From positions 130,086,279-130,150,278 of the forward strand of contig OW240914.1 in NCBI GenBank assembly GCA_933207985.1: DNA of 64,000 bases, read 5' to 3'. This DNA comes from Pelobates cultripes. Lineage: Eukaryota > Chordata > Amphibia > Anura > Pelobatidae. Below the pieces are notes generated by a model. That model saw only the letters and a list, made by a program, of their open reading frames with translations, was not told the DNA's origin and made no database searches. Made by a program: the position numbers and the translations under genes. Positions 19,924 to 31,244 of this stretch are shown one piece after another. Each line of letters starts with the position of its first letter. Position 1 is the stretch's first letter.

Positions 19924-20135
19924 AGGATCACTAACTTGTTTTCCTGATACTATATAATCCTCAAGGCCCCCCTCCCGCGCGCGCATTAAAAACGCCCATA
20001 GGAAAGCATTTCTCATGGACGTTCAGCATGCTCAATGCGATTTTCTCTGAAACTGCTAGGTTTACAGCTGCAGGGTTAAAAACCTGGGGGACCTGGCATT
20101 GAGCTGAGGTGGTCTGGGTGACTATAGTGGTCCTT
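19924..20135. mobile_element. TTAA-flanked MITE (piggyBac-like)
   Basis: TTAA at 19920-19923 and 20136-20139 brackets 212 bp. It starts AGGATCACTAAC and ends ACTATAGTGGTCCTT, imperfect inverted ends of a family seen several times in this window. It ends about 50 bp before the splice acceptor of the large R3HCC1 exon, so it contributes the distal part of that intron's 3' end. Confidence 0.65.
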
Positions 20136-20186
20136 TTAATTGTACTGCAATTAATTTCTCTCATATTCCTCATGTTCTCTTTTCAG

Positions 20187-21336
20187 GTTGCCTGTACCTG
20201 AGGAAGATCCCAGGATCAACACCCGCCGAACAACTTCTTCATGGAAATGGAATTCATACAAGTCAGGAAGAGGAAAAGCTAACTATAAACAGAGAAAGAA
20301 TTGGAGACCAGATGCGCCACTACATGATTCTAGGGATAGGGTTTGGAGGGAAGAGAGAGGGGAGGGTCGAGGTAGTAAAAATGGAAAAGATGGAAGGTGC
20401 AGAAATAGGGAGGTAGGAGAGTTGGAAATGTGGAATAGAGACTGCTGCAAGGGGGACAAGCATGAAACCGGATTGAAAGAGATGATAGAAGGCCTAACTG
20501 ATCAAGATTTGAGTAGTGATGTGGAAACTAGCCATTGTTGCCTTGACGTGGAAACCGGGAAGTCTAGTGATGATGTAATGGAGGTAAAGAGCACAGGTGA
20601 TGGTTTGAAGGAAAAACCTTTTAAAACCGGTCTTTTGGAGAAGAATGAACGCATAAAAGATGGGGAAAAAGAGTGTACACATGGAGTATACAATATGCAT
20701 GAAAAAAATTGTGAAATTAATGATGTAATGGAATTAGAAGAGGGACTGAAAAGTAATAATATGGAAAAAGAGAAGAACAAGGTCCAAAATTCAGAATCCA
20801 AGAAAGCGGAGAAAAGTAAACCTGCATCTTGTGAGCATGATAGTTCAGAAGTAGGTGAACTTAGCATGGCAGAATTAAATCTTTCCAAGACCCATGGAAT
20901 GGCTACAATTACCTTCAATGATTGTCCGGGAGCCGTAGAACTGGATCTGCTGGCAAAGACTAAATCTACAGTGTCCACTGATCACCTGGAACAGCTTCCA
21001 GATTCTGGGCGCACAGGAAGTGAAATGCAAGTAAATGTAATGGATGCTAAAACCTTAGAAACGGGTACAGGGGAATTTGGGACACTGAATACAGTGGATA
21101 CAGAACCTACAGGACAAACTGGACTCCTTTCAAAAGCAAACTTAATTCCAGAGTGTCTTAATAGTGCTAAAGTGCTGAGGACCAATGAAGTTTTGTGTAC
21201 TCTGACAGAAGAGGAGCCTGTTGGAGAAATTGAGGGAAGCGTGAAGCAACATGATTTGAGTAAGGAGACTGTAGACAAACTGGCACCCAGTACCTGGATA
21301 GAACACCCAGACGAACTGGAGCAAATTTTGAGCGAG
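20187..21336 (+). CDS. R3HCC1: R3HCC1 large internal exon
   Basis: A pyrimidine tract and AG at 20185-20186 precede the exon. It enters with one base of a split codon, so the frame starts at 20188 without an initiator Met. The donor I chose is GTGATT after GAG at 21336, because that gives phase 0 and joins in frame to the conserved next exon. It encodes 383 residues, strongly hydrophilic and rich in Lys, Glu, Ser and Thr, with no globular domain, probably disordered. The protein family has an R3H nucleic-acid-binding domain N-terminal to such a region; that part is not in this exon and I did not find it upstream. The exon identity rests on its continuation into the conserved C-terminal exons. 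Confidence 0.82.
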
Positions 21337-22963
21337 GTGATTGTGTGGCAAGAAAGTTTGGGTATAATATTGTACTGATTAAGGAGTAACTTGTACTCTG
21401 CAAGAAGAGGAACATATACAGGGTTATTTACTAAACTGACTAGTTGGAACTAATGTAAAGGGTTACCCATACACTTGTAAATGTTAGTTTTTTTTTAAAT
21501 GCACGAATAATGCAAAATTAGCCCCTTGGAGCTGTTCAATCAAAGGCTCTATGAGAAGCCTTCGATTGGTCCATTTACCCAGCCCCAGCTAAGAGTGTAT
21601 ATGCTTGCACACTGTTCCAGAGGGAGGGAAATGAAAATGAAATACATTAAAAAGTAGGTAAGTGATAACTAAGACTTCCCTTTGCAGGTTCTGAATTCAC
21701 ATTAAATCTGGCAGCTGTGTGTGCTGACAACAAACCTACAATATGCTTATAATTGACATTGGCAATCCAGAACAGAGTTCTGGGCTGCCAGTGTCTTGTG
21801 TGCTGGGCAACTAGCTCACAGACTCAAGTGCAACTAATCAAGCTAAAACACTGCACATACAGACTCCTACCATTATAAACACTACAAAAAGCAGAAGTGA
21901 TCATGCTGCTTGGGGTCGCCCTTTAAATCCAAATTACAAAATGTGAGTTAAAGTAGCCAAGCTTTGACTACAGCTGTAGAGTTGAAAAACCTTTCCAAAT
22001 CAAAATGTTTATATTTGTTTTTAATTTTTTTTATTTTTTTATTTCCTTTTAACATTTGCATTTAATTTACTAAAATATGGAAGCAGACAGAGCCAAAATG
22101 GAAGAGGCAAAATGGTTGGGGGAGAGAAAATGACAATGGAGGCAAGAAGAGCAGTTTGTAGCAGACAGTATTAAAGATCTGACTACTGAAAGTGGGGTTG
22201 GATGGGCAGGAAAAAATAGAGCAGGTAGTTTGGGATAGACCAGGAACACAATCAAATAAAATGGTGGACAAGATCATTTGTTTTTGAGAAATAGAGAATA
22301 AAGTGTGTAGCTGACTACAGGAATTTGTGGGAGATGGTGAGGAAGGTATGAGCCTGATGTGGTAATGGGGAGTGGGCACATGGAAAAGACACCGATAAGA
22401 TTGAGCATGTTGGTGGTGGAGAGCAGCATAGAGGAACCTGTGGGGAAGATGGTAGGACAAAGAAACAAGAGGGAGATGAGCTTTGGTAGTTTTATGATTT
22501 CTAAATCACACCATAAGAAATGTGGAGGAGAAACCATACAATACAGAACTCTAAACACTAAAGTGTGAATTGTTAGGGATTTTAAATGTAACTCCAAAAT
22601 GGAAAATTATGTCCGCTATACTTCCAGTTCAGCTAATTTGGCTTTACATTAGAAATGTGCCTTATGTTCCCCTTTAAATTTAAAACTCCTGACTATTCTC
22701 ACTTTGTAAATAAGTAAGAAGGAAAAAAATGCAGGGGAATTAACAAATGCAAAATCCTGGCTATCTCTAGTCTCTTTAATAATCAACTTGTTCCTGTAAC
22801 CATAACCTGCTTCTTGAAACTCTGTGTTTACTTTTAGCCACAACTTCACTTGATGCATATGTTTCATGATACTTTAGTGTCACCCAGTGGTGAGTTTTGT
22901 ATAGAACATTTTATGCTCATGGATTCCTGTAAAATACTGACATTTTGCTTTCCTATTGGTTAG
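21337..22963 (+). other. R3HCC1 intron
   Basis: Runs from GTGATT to a CTATTGGTTAG acceptor. AT-rich with a T-rich tract around 22012-22055. The antisense frames at 22062-22597 have no recognisable domain. No clear transposon ends. Confidence 0.6.
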
Positions 22964-23136
22964 ATCCGCTCTCATGTATCTGAAGAAAATGTGTGCATTC
23001 AGCCTCTCCTCGGGGATTACTCAGAGTTCAAGGAGATTCAAACAGACCATGGAAAATTTGGCCATATTATTGAGGTGTATGGCTTTACACCTGAGCTCCA
23101 CACAGAAGATCTAGAGGAACCTTTCATGGAGTACAG
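22964..23136 (+). CDS. R3HCC1: R3HCC1 exon, start of C-terminal RRM-like domain
   Basis: Bounded by AG at 22962-22963 and GTAAAC at 23137. It encodes 57 codons plus two bases: IRSHVSEENVCIQPLLGD, YSEFKEIQTDHGKFGHIIEV and YGFTPELHTEDLEEPFMEY. The stretch GHIIEVYGFTPELHTEDL matches the conserved beta1-alpha1 part of the C-terminal RRM-like fold of the R3HCC1/R3HCC1L family. The phase fits both neighbours. Confidence 0.9.
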
Positions 23137-23425
23137 GTAAACAAGAAGGGGGTGTGTGTTCGTTCCAGCATCTGGATATGTTGTACAGATATTTTTATAT
23201 GGTGTAATAGAAGGGAATGTGTTGAACAGTAGGAGAGATATGGAGCCTTAACCCCTCTGGAATAAAAGGGAATCATGACAGGTCACACATGTCATGTGTC
23301 CTTAAGGGGTTAAAGCAACAAAGTGTTTACGGGGTGGGAATATGTGGCGCAATGGGAGAAACCAGAGTAAGACTTCATATAGTAAGACAGAACTTATAAA
23401 TAAAAATGTCCTTTTGGTTTTTCAG

Positions 23426-23496
23426 AGATCGAGGTTTCCGTCTACAATGGGTTGATGAAGCTCATGCCCTGGCGATATTCTCCAGTCCAGAGGATG
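23426..23496 (+). CDS. R3HCC1: R3HCC1 exon, middle of RRM-like domain
   Basis: A 71-bp exon between AG at 23424-23425 and GTATAA at 23497. It completes the split Arg codon and reads DRGFRLQWVDEAHALAIFSSPED, the family's most conserved stretch, with the Trp-Val-Asp and HALAIFSS motifs. Vertebrate paralogues have near-identical spacing. Confidence 0.92.
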
Positions 23497-23995
23497 GTAT
23501 AAACATTGTTTATGAATATATGTGAAGGGCTAATATAGAAATGGAAACACCAGTTAATATTAAGTAACTGTTATGAAAGCAGGGTACCAAATTACACATG
23601 CAGCTCTGACCATCATTTGCCTGTTGTGACTAACTCTTATCTGGCATTGGACATAAACAGTCATGATTTTACAATTGTCTGAAAAATAAACAGTTTGTGT
23701 TTAATGAAAACCTCTGTGATATATGCTCCAGTGTTTGTATTAACAGAACGTTCTTTAACAAACCTCTCTAGTGTAGAGTGGACACAGACTAAGTACTCAG
23801 ATGCTTAACTCTCTATACAGTAATGTATACATAGTCCATTCTTGTTAATTATACTGCTGCTAAATGTAATGCTGGTGCAGCTGCACTTTCCTCACATGGT
23901 GTACTGGTGTTTTATTTGAGATGTCTAAGACGTTTCCTTTTTTTATATATATAATCCTCTTTGGTTTGAACTATGCACTCTGTCCTTTCTTGTAG

Positions 23996-24091
23996 CTTAT
24001 GCAGCTTCTTGTCGGATGCATTCAGCAATGAAGTTCCGTCCACTTTCTCAAGGCAGCCGTTTGTCCAAAATAGTAGCTCATGAGCAAGCAG
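23996..24091 (+). CDS. R3HCC1: R3HCC1 exon, end of RRM-like domain
   Basis: A 96-bp exon between a TTTCTTGTAG acceptor and GTGAGA donor. It reads AYAASCRMHSAMKFRPLSQG and then SRLSKIVAHEQA. The KFRPLSQGS segment matches the conserved (K)IRPLSQ/T segment that closes the domain. Phase is consistent with both neighbouring exons. Confidence 0.9.
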
Positions 24092-24429
24092 GTGAGAGGG
24101 GATTTTATTTTTTTTTGTAACTGTGACTATAGTGTGAGCATGGTGCTTTACTGGGTTACCAATCGTGTTTGTCTCTCTTACAGTAAAATGTCAGGCTTTC
24201 AGTATTTGTTAATTGTGTCCAAGTACCCATTATATGGCACACCATAAACAAAATACCAGCATTTTATGTCGTGGTATTTATTTACTGATAAGGTGAGTTG
24301 TGAAGGGTTGTAAAATCCTCTTAATCATTCCTAATGTTCATTTAATTTAAAAAAAAAAAAAAAAAATTAGAAACGTGAATACTGATACCATCCATGTATA
24401 TATCCTTCCAATGTACATCTGATAAATTT

Positions 24430-25510
24430 CACTGATCAGCCACAACATTAAAATCACTGACAGATGAAGTTAATTATATTTATCATAACAATGGTGCCTA
24501 TCAAGGGGTGGGATGGGATTTATTAGGCAGCAAGTAAACAGCCAGTTCTTGAGTTGGAAGCAGGAAAAATGGGCAAGTAAAACGATGAGTGACTTTGACA
24601 AGTGGCAACTAGTTATAGTTCGACAATAGAGTCAGAGCATCTCCATAAAGGCAAGTCTTGTGGGGTGTTACCGGTATGCAGTAGTTGGTACCGACCAAAA
24701 GTGGTGCGTGGAATGACAACTGGTGAACCGGTGTAAGGGTCATGGACGCTCAAAGCTCATTGATGCACATGGGGAGCAAAGGCTAGCCCGTCTGTTCTGA
24801 TCACACAGTAGAGCTACTGTAGTTTAAATTTCTGAAGGATGTAATACTGGCCATGAAAGAAAGGTGTCAGAATACACAGTGCATTGTCGTTTGTTGCGTA
24901 TGGGGCCTTCAGACCAGCCAGAGTGCCTTTGATGACCCATATACTTTGCCGAAAGAGCCTTCAATTGGGACATGAGTGTCAGAACTGGACAATGGAGCAA
25001 TGGAAGTAGGTGGCCTGATCTGATGAATCACATTTTCTTTTAGATCATTAGATCAGGTGGATTGCTGGGTGCGTATATCTGTGCCAGGAAACTTTGGGTC
25101 CTGACATTCATGTGTATGTTGCTTTGACACGTACCACCTACTTAGAGATTGTTGCAGACCATGTACACCCCTTTATGGCAATGATGCTCCCTGACGGCAG
25201 TGGCCTCTTTCAGCAGGATAATGCACCCTGCAAAAAATGTTCAGAAATTATTTGAGGAACATAAAGAGTTCAAGATGTTGCCTTGGCCTCCAAATTCCCC
25301 AGATCTCCATCCAATTTGAGCATCTGTGGGATGTGCTGGATCAACAAATCCAAACCATGTAGGCCCCACCTCGCAACTTGCATTAAAGGATTTGCTGCTA
25401 ATGTCTTGGTGCCAGATACCAGAGAACACATTCAGGTCATGTGGAGTCCATGTCTCGACGCATCAGAAATGTGTTTGCAGCACAAGGGGGACACCTACAT
25501 GTTATTTTTT
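24430..25510 (+). mobile_element. Decayed Tc1-like transposon
   Basis: Starts with the GATCAGCCACAACATTAAAA end typical of a vertebrate Tc1-like family. The transposase reads with many breaks: LFQQDNAPC near 25205 (second catalytic Asp), LPWPPNSPDL near 25275 and EHLWDVLDQQI near 25318 (catalytic Glu). A block in the middle of the gene is deleted. The right terminal repeat is not seen. It lies in the last, 10.7-kb intron of R3HCC1. Confidence 0.8.
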
Positions 25511-25980
25511 CCAAATATATAGGACCCCTCTCCCCCCCTCTTTTTTTGGTTTAAAAAAAACTGTCTGTAACTGATTTGTATATCAACTTTTATTACTGCC
25601 AAATCGGCTGCCAATAGGCTTTTAATCTCTGTGACCAAGTTGCAAAAATCATGTTGCGTAAATGGGGCCGACCCATCAGAGTCCCCCGCATGGTGAGGTA
25701 CCCTTTTCGGGGGCTGAGTCAGACTGCGTGGTATCAGTCTGAACCTGCACATGAACTCAAGTCCTACCGGCTCTGCCATCTTGGGATGTGGCTGCCATCT
25801 TGGGAAGCATGGACCTGATATCTCTGGACCCTGAAGATGGCTCTTGAGTCAGCCCTTGTGTTTGTCGCCCTATTGTCGATGTCTGATCAAGTAAAGGAGA
25901 GATTGGGAAAGCCTCCATTCCAAGGTCTTCAATAGGTTTGAGGCTTCCGAGCAGTGCAGACAAGTCTAAACCCATGGGTG
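25500..25980 (-). pseudogene. L1-type ORF1 N-terminal fragment
   Basis: On the - strand two overlapping frames read MGLDLSALLGSLK and then VTEIKSLLAADLAVIKVDI. The latter resembles DIHKLLAADSALLRIEL in the intact ORF1 at 47630-48991, just before its coiled coil. Frameshifted and truncated; similarity is clear only over about 20 residues. Confidence 0.5.
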
Positions 25981-26254
25981 GTCTGTATGCCTCGACCTAC
26001 GCTTCTGTCATTTCACTTTGGCGGAGTGTAGGAAAGCATAGAATGCCTCTTGTTCACCTCGGGGTTTGCCGGTGTTTATGGGTTTGTGGTGGGGTTGAAT
26101 TCTCCAAAAACAAGCTTTTATTTGGCTTTGTGATCGGAGCAGTGAGAGATGGCATCTGCCCTGGTTCAAGGTTAGGTGTCGTCTGTCTCTTCCTCCCTCC
26201 TCCTCCCCCCAACCTCTGATTTTTTTTTTGATTTTTTTTTAATCTTTCAGGATT

Positions 26255-27380
26255 CTTTTCTTTTGGAAATTCAAGAAAGGCAGATGTGGTTCCTATATTC
26301 AAAAAGGGTTTAAAATTCTAGACCTGTTGGCTAAACTCCTGTGGCTTGGAAAGTATTTATTTGAAGATTTTTAAGGGAAAATATTCAGTAATTCGAAGCA
26401 ATAAATCAGCATGGTTTTATGAAACTTATAATATCGAACTTAATTTGCATTCTATGTAGAAGTACGTAGAAGTATAGATTAGGGTGTTGCAGTGGATGTG
26501 ATCTACTTGTATTTTGCTATGGCGTTTGAACACTACTAATCTATTGTGCAGAACCATGTCAAACTAAAATAAATTGGTCTAGATGAAAATTCTTGCTCTT
26601 GGTTTAAATATAGAGTACAGAGTCTTTAAAGGAACACTATAGTCACCTAAATTACTTTAGCTAAATAAAGCAGTTTTAGTGTATACATCATTCCCTTGCA
26701 ATTTCACTGCTCAATTCACTGTCATTTAGGAGTTAAATCACTTTGCTTCTGTTTATGCAGCCCTAGCCACACCTCCCCTGGCTATGATTGACAGAGCCTG
26801 CATGAAAATAAAGCTGGTTTCACTTTCAAACAGATGTAATGTACCTTAAATAATTGTATCTCAATCTCTAAATTGAACTTTTATCACATACATGAGGCTC
26901 TTGAAGGGTCTAGCAAGCTATTAACATAGCAGGGGATAAGAAAATCTTAATTAAACAGAACTTGCAATAAAGAATGCCTAAACAGGGCTCTCTTTACAGG
27001 AAGTGTTTATGGAAGGCTGTGCAAGTCACATGCAGGGAGGTGTGACTAGGGTTCATAAACAAAGGGATTTAACTCCTAAATGGCAGAGGATTGAGCAGTG
27101 AAGCTGCAGGGGCATGTTCTATACACCAAAACTGTTTCATTAAGCTAAAGTTGTTCAGGTGACTATAGTGTCCACTTAATGGTAAATTTTCAAGCTGGAC
27201 AAAAGTGGTAAGTGCTGTCCCTCAGGGTCCTGTTCTGAGATCACTTCTATTTAACATTTTTATAAATGGCATTGAAAAAAAATGACAAAACTAAACTGTA
27301 AATTAATACAATATAAGGAAGCTATTACTTTGCTGCAGAGGGATTTAGATTGGGTGCCTGGGAATTCAAATAGAAGATGA
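26255..27380 (+). repeat. Decayed CR1/L2-group LINE, split by a MITE
   Basis: The + strand reads KADVVPIFKKG near 26280, HGFMKL near 26410, VDVIYLYFAMAFEHY near 26495 and a CPSGS-type block near 27220. These are successive RT blocks of a CR1/L2-group LINE with many stops. A TTAA-flanked MITE interrupts it at 26630-27175. Confidence 0.65.
26630..27175. mobile_element. TTAA-flanked MITE with long inverted repeats
   Basis: TTAA lies on both sides (26626-26629 and 27176-27179). The ends AGGAACACTATAGTCACC and GGTGACTATAGTGTCCAC are inverted, and similarity between arms extends about 110 bp inward. No coding capacity. The TTAA duplication and terminal pattern suggest mobilisation by a piggyBac-type transposase. 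A related, right-truncated copy is at 62015-62390. Confidence 0.8.
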
Positions 27381-27384
27381 AATT

Positions 27385-27600
27385 TAATTATTATTATTAG
27401 TATTGCCATTTATATAGCGCCAACAGATTCCGTAGTGCTTTTACATTATTATGAGAGGGGGGATTTAACTATAAATAGGACAATTACAAGAAAACTTACA
27501 GGAACAATAGGTCGAAGAGGACCCTGCTCAAACGAGCTTACAGTCTGTAGGAAATGGGGTATAAAACACATTAAGACAGGAAATCACAATCAAATAAGGT
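27385..27600 (-). repeat. L2-like LINE 3' end
   Basis: Contains (reading +) ATTTATATAGCGCCAACAGA, the inverse of the L2-type 3' tail, with TAA-rich repeats at its end (27388-27400), then the segment GGACCCTGCTCAAACGAGCT. Related tails are at 36560-36720 and 54980-55060. Confidence 0.7.
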
Positions 27601-27617
27601 GGGAGTGAAGCAGAGCA

Positions 27618-29210
27618 GTTTCTGGCGATTCAACTGGACTCTATTCACATGCAAGCTAGCCTTCCCCAGGATAAGATTGACTGCACCCTATCAAGCCTTG
27701 AGCAGTACTTACAGCTAGGTTCCTTTATTCACAAAATTCACTTCAGACGAATCACTTTAGACACTCACGCAACCGCTGACTTACTCATGTGGCGCATTTT
27801 TCTCACATCTTGGAATGAGCGAGCCATGTTTATCCCCCTCTCTCTGACAATTCACCCACACTTTGGACAGATGCTGCTGCAAATACTGTTTTTGCAGCCA
27901 TCTGTGGGAATCAATGGCTTTTGGGTTTCATGTCCTAGAGTCGTTAAGTGGCCTAGCTTCTCCTCTACATCGGCCTTGTTCGAATTATATCCGATCGTGG
28001 CAGCTGCCATTACCTGGGGAGCGGAGTGGTCCAGCCACTTGTCACATTGTGAATAAAGGCCGATCATCATCTTTGGTCATTATGAGAATTTTAAGGAAAC
28101 TCACAGGGGTAGCAGCAACTTGCCAATTTTTTCATCACCTGCATTCACGTTCCTGGTTTCACTATATCAGCTGATCACTTGTTTTGGTTTTCAGGCTTTC
28201 CTCCAGACTCTGCCCACCGCTTCCCGGCTGGCTACCCCTGCCCCGCTATTCTAAGACATGCTCATGGATTAAATGTCTTATTGACTCGTGCATGACACAT
28301 TTCCCACCTTGCACTTTCAGTTAGCACAAGAAAACATACGATAGGGCTTTTCACATCTTCACTAAGTTTATAGCGGAATTTCAAGTTCAGGACATGCTTG
28401 CTTTGGAATCTATACTGGGGTTCACTTCTTTTTGCCACCTTTAACTTAAAATTTATCTTTTAACACAATCAAACTGTATCTTATGGGCATCCAATACCAC
28501 ATGCTTCTGCAACATCCTAATAACATAGGATTCCTTTCATCATAACCGATAAAAACCTTACTGAAAGGAATCCAAAAGATAGAGAGACACGCGTACCATC
28601 TCAAAGACTACCCATCCACAACAAAATATTCCATTCACAATCCGATTTGTTAGATGCAGCTCCTTTTGAACATATATCCAGTATGGTAATAAAAACAGCC
28701 ATCTATCTAGCTTTCTATGGGGTTTTTACGTCCAAAGGAATTCACCACTAGAAATATAACCGCCACAGAATACATGAAAACAGCTGATATCCACAAGACC
28801 GTAGATCATTATGTAATCTCGCTTCATCATTCTAAAACTAGCCCAATGGGACATATGGTCAATATACCTCTTTTCCCTACTCACAATAAATGGTGCCCCA
28901 TAAAAGTTGGACACTTAATTTAACACTTTCAAAAAACAACCACACAAACCATTATTAGAACTTCATGGCTCCATCCTTACTAGTACTAAATTCATGCTTT
29001 ATGTTCGTTAACTGTTAACAAGGCTTGGCCTAAATGCAAACCTTTTCTCAGGACATTCCTTCTGTATAGGGGCAGCATCCTCCGCAACCACATTCCAGCT
29101 GATATCATCAAAGCTATGGGACGCTGGAAATCTTCCACTTATACTCTATATATTCCAAACCCAGTTAAAGAGTTAAGTCAAGCTTTTTGTGACTTGTCTA
29201 AATAATTGAT
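27618..29210 (+). pseudogene. Second Ngaro/DIRS-like copy, heavily decayed
   Basis: Parallels 3840-5541: MQASLPQDKI (end of RT), LDTHATADLLMWRIFLTSW, FELYPIVAAAITWG (RNase H), then YGFLRPKEFTTRN (recombinase Arg), and GHSFCIGAASSAT near 29050, in which the HxxR Arg has become Cys. Several frameshifts and stops. The 3' flank (29270-29350) resembles 5610-5690, so the copies belong to one family. The 5' part including the catalytic RT motif is missing. Confidence 0.78.
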
Positions 29211-29389
29211 GTTTGTTATATGAATAAATTTTTTATGGTACACCTCCTTTTGCCCTCTTTTATTACAGGCCTACTGCATTGTCTGTTCTGGCACAGCACA
29301 ACCGACTTGTGTTGTTTTAATGGTTTATTGGTTAGAAATTATGCTATGTTACCTTATCACGGCAATATTGCCCCGACTACAAATATATG

Positions 29390-30965
29390 CACCCTGTTCC
29401 AAATTATTATGCAAATGATATTTTTCTCATTTACCTAAATAATTGATGTAAATAACAGTCGGCATAATTCTCATGTTATCAACTATTAAGAGTACAATTC
29501 AAATTTTATTGAACAAATCACCTAATGATAACCGTATTTTTTTTAAACAAACTTACAATGCACTGTTCCAAATTATTACGCACAGTAAGTTTCAAAACAC
29601 GTTATAGGTTGTAAAGAACTGAAAAATTGTAATTTGTTGTGTTTGCAGCATATTTACTGAAATCAAAAGCTATTTCAATCAAACTTATAACAACATTTTA
29701 ACTTTTTAAACATTTTAACAAGTCACGTTACATTTTAACATATGACCCCTTATTTGATAGCAGCTTCACAAGTCTTGCATCCATTGAACTTGTGAGTTTT
29801 TGGACAGTTTCTGCTTGAATTTGTTTGCAAGATGTCAGAATAGCCTCCCAGAGCTGCTTGGATCTAAACTGCCTCCCACCCTCATAGACCTTTTGCTTGA
29901 GGATGCTCCAAAGGTTCCCAATAGGATTGAGGTCAGGAGAGGATGGAGGCCACACCGTGACTTTCTCTCCTTTTATCCCCATAGCAGCCATTGATGCAGA
30001 GGTATTCTTTGCAGCATGAGATGGTGCATTGTCATGCATGAAGATTATTTTATTACGGAAAGCATAGTTCTTCCTTCTGTACCAGGGAAGAAAGTGGGCA
30101 GTCAGAAACTACACATACTTTGCAGATGTCATCCTTACACCTTCGGGGACCCTAAAGGGCCCGACCAGCTCTCGTCCTATGATTCCGGACCAAAACATGA
30201 CTCCACCACAGCCTTGCTGACGTTGCAGCCTTGTTGGAACAGGGTGACTGCCCACCAACCATCCACTACTCCATCCATCTGGACCATCCAGGGTTGCACG
30301 GCACTCATCAGTGAACAGGACTGTTTGAAAATTAGTCTTTATGTATTTTTCTGCCCAATGCAGCCGTTTCTGCTTGTGAGCATTGGTTAGTGGTGACCAA
30401 ATAAAAGGTTTATGCACAGTTGCAAGACTCTGGAGGACTCTACACCTTGATGTCCGTGGGACTCCAGAGGCACCAGCAGCTTCAAATATCTGTTTGCTGC
30501 TATGTAATGGTATTTTAGCAGCTGCTCTCTTGATCCGATGCATGGATCTGGCAGAAATCTTCCTCAATGTGCCTTTATCTGCACAAACCCATCTGTGCTC
30601 TGAATCAACCACAAATCTCTTAATAGTGCGATGATCACGCTTAAGTTTTCGTGAAATATCTAATGTTTTCATTCCTCGTCCAAGGCATTGAACTATTTCA
30701 CTCTTTTTGGCAGCAGAGGGATCCTTTTTCTTCCCCATATTGCATGAAAATGGTGCTCTGCTTAATAATGTGGAACACCCTCCTTTAGTAGTTTTTCCTT
30801 AAATTGGGCTCACCTGATAATCTAATTATCACAGGTGTCCGAGATTGTTTTCAGTGATCAAAAGAGCCCAGAGACACAATGCCATCCATGAGTTAAACTG
30901 AAAAACAAAATATTTAATCTTTGTGACACTTAAATAGAATATGCATAATAATTTGGAACAGGGTG
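29390..30965 (-). mobile_element. Nearly complete Tc1-like transposon with IR/DR ends
   Basis: Perfect 24-bp outer inverted repeats at 29390-29413 and 30942-30965 (CACCCTGTTCCAAATTATTA...). Each end has an inner related repeat, at about 29559-29584 and 30754-30780, giving the double-repeat (IR/DR) structure known from Tc1-like elements such as Sleeping Beauty. The transposase runs on the - strand between them. The right end abuts a TG-rich microsatellite, so the target TA cannot be confirmed there. Confidence 0.88.
29728..30738 (-). pseudogene. Tc1-like transposase with one stop and a lost catalytic Glu
   Basis: Starts MGKKKDPSAAKK at 30738. A helix-turn-helix DNA-binding region follows (KLKRDHRTIKRFV and surroundings), then VLFTDECRATLDGPDGW (first Asp), FMHDNAPSH (second Asp) and WPPSSPDLNPIGNLW. 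The length of 337 codons is normal. A TAG at 30109-30111 divides one continuous frame. At the third catalytic position the usual Glu of PIENLW is Gly (GGG). Either change alone should inactivate the enzyme. Confidence 0.88.
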
Positions 30966-31039
30966 TTTGTGTGTGTGTTTGTGTGTGTGTTTGTGTGTGT
31001 GTTTGTGTGTGTGTTTGTGTGTGTGTTTGTGTGTGTGTT

Positions 31040-31096
<57 letters not shown>

Positions 31097-31121
31097 ATGT
31101 ATGTGTGTATGTATGTATGTA
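30963..31121. repeat. Microsatellite (TTTGTGTGTGTG)n, (TG)n, (TATG)n
   Basis: About eight copies of a 12-bp TTTGTGTGTGTG unit pass into pure TG and then TATG repeats. Cys/Val-rich frames are artefacts. Confidence 0.95.
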
Positions 31122-31244
31122 TATAATCTCTAACTTTGGCCAGCGTTTGTGGCTACTTCAAAAGACTTGGAACACCCTGGGTTGCCTACATTTGAAAATG
31201 GTATGCCATGATGGGGTTGTTACACATTCCAGGGCTACCATATG

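Noticed and set aside
20502..21415. Antisense frames opposite the large R3HCC1 exon
   Set aside because: Shadow frames in Ser/Pro/Leu opposite a Glu/Lys/Ser-rich coding exon; no own support.
22062..22597. Antisense frames of 107-132 codons in an R3HCC1 intron
   Set aside because: No recognisable domain, no splice or promoter context, low-complexity composition; most likely chance.
30963..31060. Regular 12-bp repeats as a CRISPR-like array
   Set aside because: There are no unique spacers, the units are simple TG-rich microsatellite, and the DNA is vertebrate.
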